Positions 56,132 through 64,000 of a stretch of 64,000 bases of DNA are shown one piece after another (position 1 is the stretch's first letter; every line of letters starts with the position of its first letter). The translations under genes were made by a program, and so were the position numbers. The notes beneath the pieces are model-generated. The model was not told where the DNA came from and ran no database searches. It saw nothing but the letters and a program-made list of their open reading frames with translations. This DNA is from Acorus gramineus (Eukaryota > Streptophyta > Magnoliopsida > Acorales > Acoraceae), in the NCBI GenBank assembly GCA_030737835.1, contig CM060857.1, forward strand, positions 310,001-374,000. The letters run 5' to 3'.

Positions 56132-59100
56132 ATGGTGATGGAGCGGAAGCTGTACAAAACGAAGCTCTGCGTACTCTACAAGAGGGGCCACTGCACCCGT
56201 CAGAGCTGCTCGTTCGCCCATGGCAACGCCGAGCTCCGCCGCTTCGGCGGGTCTTTTAATGGTAATCCAAAATCCGCAACTTCGAATTTCATATATTGAA
56301 GTATAATCTTTTCAGTTGCTTTTGATACATGCGTATTGGTGAAGATTGGACTTGAATATGGTGGTATTTGAATTATGGACTTGGAAGATTTTATAGGGTG
56401 TGTTATGGAAAGGGGCTTCTTTTGATTTGTGTGTAGGGGTTTGAGAGTTCTTTTTAATTGCCATGATTAGTATGTGAATTGGAAGATATTGGCAGCTTTA
56501 CATATGAAAATTGAAACTTGAGCACCTGGTTATGCTGAAAATTTAATAAAACGTGCAAAGATTCCCTGTATGGGGCTGATGTACAAAAATAAGGAAAAAT
56601 AAGGAAGAGGGTTGACAAGGGGGAAGATTTCCATTTTCATCTTGGCACGGTTAAGATGAAATTGACACTTATATTTAGAATAAGCAGTATCTTTTTATTT
56701 GGGATTAGAGCTTGTTTTATGATCTTTTAATCTTTTGATTTGGGCACATGTCAAGTGATGTGGAGGGAATTTGAAGTAACTTATTTCATCAAGAACTCCT
56801 TTTCTTTTCTTGGTATGAAGAAATGTGGCTTTCCATTTATTAATTAAATGAAGAAGAATTTTTTTGAAAATAAGAATAATTTTGTAGGCATAGTGAAAGA
56901 AAGTTATACAATATAATTTCTTTCATCTGTCAGATAGCTAATGAAGTGGAAACCTTAACCGTAGAACAAGGAGGTATGTGGATCAAACTCACAATATTGG
57001 CTTAATAAATGGAAATTATAATAATTTTATGGTTACTTTAATACACCTTTGGCGAGCTATAATTACATTTCTCTCTGATATCAGGGCAATAGTTTCTGGG
57101 TTAGTCTATGGATAGATGACCGATTACTGATGTGTTGTGCCCTTTCCATATTACTGCTTTGAGAGTTCATGTAGTTGCCATTTATCAAGGTATGATTTAT
57201 GGTATTGGCATGCTGGAATTTGTTAAGTGAGATGAACATCTTCTATAAGCTAGTATGCTTTTATGGTTGAGTTTCAGTTTTATTTCTTATACACGCTGTT
57301 GAATATCCTTTTAACAATTGTACTGATTGTATGGTTTTCTTTGCAGTCAATATATATATTTTCCATTCAAGTTTATTGTTATTATTTTAAATAGATTCCC
57401 CTTTACCTAAATTTAAAACATTGCCTCGCATTTATTTAGTGTGATCAGTTTAAAAATCTACTTGGATGAAATTTTTGCAGAATGTATATGGAGTAAATCT
57501 TGGTTGAAATTTTCTATCTAATTCACCATTCAAGTATTTTCCGAACAGCATTAGCTAGTTTTGTAGCATCAATGTGGATATTTTGACGTTCATCAGCATG
57601 GAGTTCATATTGAGTGAATGATCTATGGATTCTGCTCCTGGAGGGACTAATCTGGCTGGTGCTTTATATGTGAACAATTGATGTTGCATCACCATTTATG
57701 TGGCTCTCTCTTATTTCTCTAGTCATGGTAATGGTTCCTTTTAGCAAGAAGGCACAAGTCCAAGAACTTTAATAATTAGGCCTACTACAAGGTTTCAGAT
57801 GCCTTTCATACACATGATGCAAATTCCTATCAGTTTTCCTGGTGAAAAATATTCATTGCCATCCATATTAAGTCATACAGTTGGATTATTGGAGGTTCAT
57901 ATGGCACATATCTACAATTGCCTAATGTGATGAAGGGTTTTCATGGGTTGAGAAGTGTGCATCTTATTTTGGTATGACCAGTGACATCCACGTTTATCAT
58001 GCGGTGGGTATGTTTGACTATCTTACATAACTACAATTTTGTGGAGTTACTCAGGTTCAATCTATTTCATTCCTGAAAGGAAGCCATATCAGCCATCGTC
58101 ATATACATGCATCTTTGATATTCAGTGGGTTTCTGGATTCTAATTTCAAAAATGGGTATTGCTACTTCTATTCAACCTGCACTACAATGCTAATGTGCAT
58201 CCTCTTTTTGGAATGACGAGGGAGGCACTGTTATTGTCCTTTGTTAAATTTATCATTTTGTTCAGAGTAATGGTAAGCTTAACATGGATTTGTTCTTTAT
58301 AACCTTAATCGATTGGCAAACGAAGGAACAGATGAGAAACCTTTCCTACTTGAACACTTTCTACATGTTTCTAGGAAGGCGAGATCATCGGGGTGGTGAC
58401 CTGAGGGATAAGCTTGACAGAAGACATTCTCCACTCAGAAGGTATTCCTCTGGGAGAGATGCTAGAGACCGTCGTGCATTTTATAATCAGAAACCAGTTT
58501 CTTTTGACAGGGGTAATGTCATAAACTTAAAGTTTCTCCCTTTATCCTGCTCTATCAACAACATGTTAAATGGAAAATTATTGATGAAATTTGAATATAT
58601 TTATTTGTTCCCCAACTTCAGTGGCACCTGCTATATTCTCATTGGATTTGATCTCCCATTTCTCTGTTACATGCTCACTCAATCTTGATATTTTGCATCT
58701 TTACTTGCAGGGTATAGCCTTTCTAAATCCCCCGTACGAAGGTACTGGAACTTCATGTCTGTTAATTGTCTGATTTCTTTTTATAATGCACTTCCTGTGT
58801 TTTTCCGTAATCAAAATGCATTTCCTGTATCTGTCTTGTCATTTTGTTCTATCTTTCTGAAAGATCACCTCTTTGGAAACCTGCAAACTCTGTATAATTT
58901 GTCTTTGTATCACTGTCTGTTGTGATTTGTCATCCTTTCAAAATCAGTTACACAAATTATCTCATTATAGGGAAAAAGGAAATGATACACATCATATCAT
59001 TCACATTCCAATACATGAGTAACCCATTTCTTTTTGTATCTTGATAACATATCATTTATTTATGCATCTTGATGCACTGGTTATCATTAATATATTGTTC

Positions 59101-62100
59101 CCTTGAACTATGGATAGCCTTACATATTTCATGTCTACATGTCATATTCTCTGTATTTTATTTTCTACCAGATATTCATGATCCCAATGCTATACAATTG
59201 TACATCTCTGCATCATTTGTTATTTTTTTTTTGTTTTTTTAATTTAGATCTGTACGTATAAATTTGAGGATCTTATTACTGGATGTAGATCTACCACTAT
59301 ATGTTTTTCTTTGATGACCTACCCTTCTGATTTTTCACTTAGCTGGATATACAAGTCGATGACATCAGTTTTGACCATATTCTAATACTTTACATTTTTT
59401 CTGTGTCAGTGCGAGGCATCAGAGGAAACAGCAGGTAGATGGGCAAAGTGATGTTTCTGGAAGTCTCAAGGCCTCTGATGATACTGATTATCAAATTAAA
59501 GAAGGAAAGGTTTCGTCACATGGTGAAAAGGAAGTTCTTGAGGAGGAGGTATGTTTAAATTATCATTAATAACCTTGGAAGGTATTCAGACATGAAGTTT
59601 TTGAAATGCCTTGATAGATGATATCTTGGAAATATAGGAGATGTATATTTGTGTGTTAGGTTATTAAATATGGCAAACCTGTGAAATTTTTAACCGATTG
59701 TCTAACTGGTGATTTGCAGTTGAAGCAAGCTGTGCTAGATATTGAAATGCTTGATGACCACAAATGTCAACTGGAGGTAATCTTTATTGATTTGGAATTT
59801 GATTATTTTGGTTTTTAATTCTGAATTATTGGATATCCAAGAATTTGTCATGTAAAACTATAAGCACTGGGTTGTCACTTAAGGATTGGAGTACTGGGCT
59901 CCACACAAGGTGGGGGCTCCCACAGTTTCTCTAAAAAGGGATGGATATTTTTTACCAAGTAGTCTAGGAATGATATTTCGTTGGTAAGATATCGGGTGTG
60001 GTTTTTCTTAAGGAGATGCCTTATTGCCTTATCTTCTTTGATGTTTCTGGTAGGAGCTTTCCCCTAGTTTTATGATAAAATTACAGGTGGTGAACCTGGG
60101 CTTTATTCTAAAAAATACTTTAAGCTATTTGATTGATGGAGAACGTTAGCATGTATGAGACATAGTTTTGCTGCCCCTATATATTTATTTATTTAAGTTT
60201 AAGCCTTAATTGGTGCTTATTTTGGATATATGGAAGTTGTGCATAGTTCCTTTTACTTATTTTGTTATATATTTTTTTCCATTGTTTGGATTTTTTTTTT
60301 ATTTTTTTTTTGGGGTGGGGGGAGGTGGTGGAGTTTACCAACAATTTTTTTTTAATTATAATTTACTTTTTTAAGTGATTTTTTTTTTTTAATATGGAAG
60401 TTGTATATAGTTGTACCTTTTTTTTTTTTTTTGTATATTTTTACTTTTATAAGTGAAGGTGGTTATCTTGGTCTAAAGGTCATCCTTGAGCTGCCCACTG
60501 AAAGATGTGATTACAAGGTAGAACCACTACCCCCACCCCAAAAATAAATAAGTACATAAAAATCAAATGGTTTTATCTTTTTTTACAAACATGTCTTAAT
60601 TAGTAACATTGTAACACGAGGATGATGCTTAGTTTTAAATTTTGTGTTCATGTTGCAAGATAATTTACCACATTTTCCCTACAACCAGTTTATCTATCAT
60701 GTTCATGGCACATGTCCATGATCTCATTAGAAGAGTTATAGTGCCCCTTATTATCTTATAAGAGTGCCATTCAAGATTTTCTGGAAGTTTTGGTGCATGT
60801 ATTCATAAATTTACGTAAATAGTTGTGGCATTCTGAACGATATGCAATTTTTTTTTTTTTTTTATCTTGTCTAATAATTTATCAACTAGCATTTTTCACA
60901 AAAGAAAAAAAAATGTCAACTAGCTGGTTAGGTAACACCTTTGGCTGGCATCTGTATCTGAAGGTTTCTCTGGAAGACAAGACTCAAGAAGTGGACAAGC
61001 TGTCATCTAAAATTGAGGAGCTTGAGAGACAATTGAGCAAAGAGCAAGAAGATTGCAAAAGGTGAATACTCATACCAAATGTATTGAAGTATATCGACCT
61101 ATACATAGTTGTGCTGTTATCTTTGAACAAAGAAGTTCTTTTTTATTGATATCTTCGTGTGTGTGAGTTTATATAATATTGAATCTTAAATATCTCATTC
61201 TGTTTGTTTCCTTTTTCTTGGTATTTAGGGTCATGTCAACAATTAAGAAATTTACCAAAGCACACAACCGTTGTTTGCGTGTACAAGAGGAGCTTAAGAG
61301 GCAAGTATCTGTTCTATTTCAGTTTTTGATACTTTTGCCATTTCATTTAGTTTTGGAGAGTCTTCCAACTCTTTTAGTTGCTAAAGTTCAACACTTGGCT
61401 TGAACAGATATTTTTAATATATTACAAATCCCTTTGTTTCATTATGATCTTTCTGCAATTTTAAACAATTATTATAAGCTGTTGGAACTTTCTAATGAAA
61501 ATGCACAGATCACAAAGTCGGTTTCAAAGGCTGGGTGATAGGTTTTGTTCAGATTCCTCGAAACCTATCCTTTATGAAGAAGATTCAAGTATCAATATCA
61601 TTAGTGATGAAGAACCGAACACTGATAGTCGGAGGAGTCCAAAGATTGAACTGAGAAGTCGTGTTTCCCCAGTAAAGAAAAGATCACGAGTCAACTGGGA
61701 AGCCAGTGAAGAGGCAAATTCAGGTAGTAATTTAGTGATTTTTTGTTCACTCTGTTGCATGCCAGAAAAGTTTTGCCATGTATAACATTTCTCAAAGTCT
61801 ATCACATTTGTCACCATGCATGAACAACATTTATTATTAAGTGTACTGTGACTTTTGTTGTTATTTATTAAATGATAAGTCCTTTCCATACTAAAATAAT
61901 GTTTATTCCCAGAGACCCAGGATCTCATAATCTGTAATCTTTTGCATCATATACTCTAGATCCAAGTGTACACTTCATTTTACAATATCTTCTTTGATGA
62001 CATTTCATTTTCTTCTATTGCAGTGATTTCTTGGGATTTACTGTCTTTCTACTTTTGCAGTTAAGTTACATGAGACAAAACTCTCTGTCGTTGCAAACAC

Positions 62101-63883
62101 TGCTCACCAATCAGACAATCCCAAGGGTGCCAGGATGGTATATACAACCTTGCACAGAAACAGTGCTCACTTGGGTCTAGCTGATGCTAAAATACAGAAA
62201 CACGGGAAGAACAGATCTCCTAATGTTGGCCATTCAAATAAGGTAAGTATGGTGCTCGCATTGTTAAGTGATATCTCCTATTCAAGTATTCAATGATGAG
62301 CTAACTAGTTAGGATGATTACTTGTGCAAATGATCAAAAAGAAAAGAAAAAAATATGAGCTAGCTAGTTATTTACCACGATCAGCATGTGTTTGTTCTTG
62401 CAATAAATGATCTTAATGCAGTTCCTGTGGAAATGGAAGTGCGTTTGTGGTTTGCTTAAGTTGATGAACTGTCCTACAAATAACTGACTTTTTTTTTATT
62501 TCCCTAAAAAATTACGAAGTTAAGGTCGTTTAGTGCTGATTAATGCATGTCTTCATGTGATTTATAGCCCCTGTTTGGTTGGGGGATAGAATGGGATAGA
62601 ATAGAATGGGTCATGGTAATGTGAGACATACTCCATTTTTTTTTATCATTTATTTATTTTTTTTGTTTAGCTTGATTTTGTTCTGAATGGATTAATGAAT
62701 TAGTGGTTGGTTGGTGTTGACTTTGTTCTAGTTAGACTAGGATAAAACTATCTCCATCACCCAGGATAAAGATGTTCCTATATTCTTGTGTATCCTGAGA
62801 TTAATAAGCAAATTCTTACTAACCACACATGGAACAAAGGGTAAAAAAACTCCACTCTATCCCTTATCATCCCTCTATTTATCCCCCAATCACACAAGGG
62901 CTTAGGAAGGAGGGAATATAACTCTAATTCCCGGAGTAAATACTTGCATGAAATGCTCTTGGAATTGATTGCATTTTTTTTTCGATTTTGTAAAATCATT
63001 GTCATAATTTTGACAAGCAGGTGAAGGATTCTGAGTCAGGACATTTACTACCTTCAACCAGTATGGCAGCTAACACAGAAGATGATATTATGGACAACAT
63101 TGAGGTTGAGAAGCTTGACACTGCAGAAGATGCTTCACTTGAGAATGGAACCTTAGGTGGTGGAAGTAGATTGCCTTACTTGCCCCCCTTACCTCCAAGA
63201 GTCCCTCAAAAATCTTATAACCAGGTTGGTGTCATATTATTTCATCCTCTGTCTGTTACTTTTCCATGCACCATTCTCATGTGGTATCTCCTTGCTATTC
63301 AATATATGGATAGAAAACAGAAAATCCAATTTTAAACCATTTGAATTTGTCAATGTCGAAGATGCTATGCATGTAATGGAGTAATCAAAAAAGAGGCTGT
63401 GAATTATGGGATAGATTTTTTGTTCACAAGTTTCAATTATAACTCGTTTACTAGCTTAGTCTGGTTGAACGGACCACAGTTGTGAGAGAAAATTGGGTTT
63501 TTGCAACTGCAAGTGCAAATGATAAAATGGACCATTGCTTGTCATTATCTTGTCCAATTTTTTCATATGATTATATGTTTAATTAGATGAAATGAGAACA
63601 TGAAGGCTTTCTAGAGCACTTTTGCAATAAAATAATCTTGCCAGTGAATTATCCATTACTCCAAATATTTCAATGAGCATTTTATTCTTCTATTATATCT
63701 TATTTAGTTGTGATGCATACCCTTTCTTCTCTATTATTTTTGGAAATTTTTCCATCTCTCATGCGATGCATGTTTTTGTTGTTGTAGTATCAGGGTGATG
63801 ATGAAGATGTCGATGTTGATAAAGTTGACACAGAGACGTTAGACATCGATCTGAATAGTGAAGTAGATATTGACCAGATCTAA
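56132..63883 (+). CDS. CCCH zinc-finger coiled-coil protein, 453 aa, 11 exons
   Basis: Exons: 56132-56261, 58375-58512, 58711-58741, 59410-59548, 59720-59776, 60964-61061, 61229-61300, 61509-61723, 62061-62242, 63021-63224 and 63788-63883. All phases agree and the joined frame is open to TAA at 63881. Residues 1-43 hold a single CCCH finger (LCVLYKRGHCTRQSCSFAHG, spacing C-x7-C-x4-C-x3-H), which suggests RNA binding. Next is an Arg/Ser/Asp-rich stretch (GGDLRDKLDRRHSP) like splicing-associated proteins. Residues about 145-225 form a coiled coil (DKTQEVDKLSSKIEELERQL). The tail is acidic (DDEDVDVDKVDTETLDIDL). This matches the plant family annotated as zinc finger CCCH domain-containing protein 13; the exact function is not established from sequence. 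Exon 7 to 8 appears to use a GC donor. Start: first in-frame ATG, with MVMERKLYKTKLC matching the family N-terminus. Confidence 0.88.
61301..61302 (+). other. Non-canonical GC splice donor (CCCH gene intron 7)
   Basis: Exon 7 ends CTTAAGAG followed by GCAAGTATCT. Joining at GC to the acceptor at 61507-61508 (ATGCACAG) keeps the frame and gives EELKRSQSRFQRLG, the family sequence. The alternative GT four bases later (CAA|GTATCT) leads to a stop within ten codons. Confidence 0.75.
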
Positions 63884-64000
63884 GGATATTCATTTTGTTT
63901 AACTTGTGAAGGTAATAACGTAACATTTTTTTATGGCTGTAGCTGTTCTTTCTTTTATCGTATTGAATTGCCTTATGCTTTCCATTGGATTATAGAATCC
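63884..64000 (+). other. 3' UTR of the CCCH gene
   Basis: Non-coding sequence after the stop. A GTGAAGGTAATAAC word at about 63906 could be a donor of a 3' UTR intron. The poly-A site is beyond the window or not evident. Confidence 0.35.

Overview
This is a stretch of flowering-plant nuclear DNA. It is AT-rich, its genes carry introns with plant-type splice sites, and it is packed with plant transposable elements. The gene families point the same way: PGG-domain ankyrin proteins, a plant CCCH zinc-finger protein, and a CYP710A fragment. I cannot name the species.

Layout. From 1 to about 53.8 kb lies a tandem cluster of ankyrin-repeat/PGG membrane-protein genes (ACD6/ITN1-like), all on the minus strand. 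I number them ANK1 to ANK6 from left to right. The family plan is three exons: exon 1 with about four ankyrin repeats, a phase-1 intron, exon 2 with about five repeats, a phase-0 intron, and exon 3 with the four-helix PGG membrane domain. Only ANK6 (50136-53723, 577 aa) reads through intact. ANK1 has sound ankyrin exons but a wrecked PGG exon. ANK2 has an 8-bp deletion in exon 1. ANK3 and ANK5 are exon-1 remnants sharing one truncation. ANK4 has a nonsense codon, a frameshift and a lost exon 2. The ANK2+ANK3 block and the ANK4+ANK5 block look like copies of one duplicated segment.

Between and inside the ANK loci sit nested mobile elements. ANK3 exon 1 was split by a LINE (13-bp target duplication). 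That LINE was split by an 8.4-kb CACTA element (15488-23865, TAA duplication), which carries three exons of an MRD1/RBM19-type gene. The CACTA element was itself entered by a PIF/Harbinger-type element (18063-21462, TTA duplication). Two related short-LTR Copia elements lie at 24408-29215 (older) and 34350-39908 (younger). A palindromic foldback element with arms of about 600 bp lies at 30388-32356, with a second element inserted in it. A non-autonomous hAT-like element (42693-44455, 8-bp duplication) carries a CYP710A fragment and is interrupted by a Mutator-like element with a 9-bp duplication; a relative of that Mutator-like element lies at 6607-7956.

From 56.1 kb to the right end is one intact single-copy-looking gene on the plus strand: an 11-exon, 453-aa CCCH zinc-finger/coiled-coil protein with an apparent GC-AG intron.

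There is no operon-like cooperation here. The picture is a birth-and-death cluster of putative immune/stress ankyrin genes decaying under transposon load, next to a conserved housekeeping-type gene.
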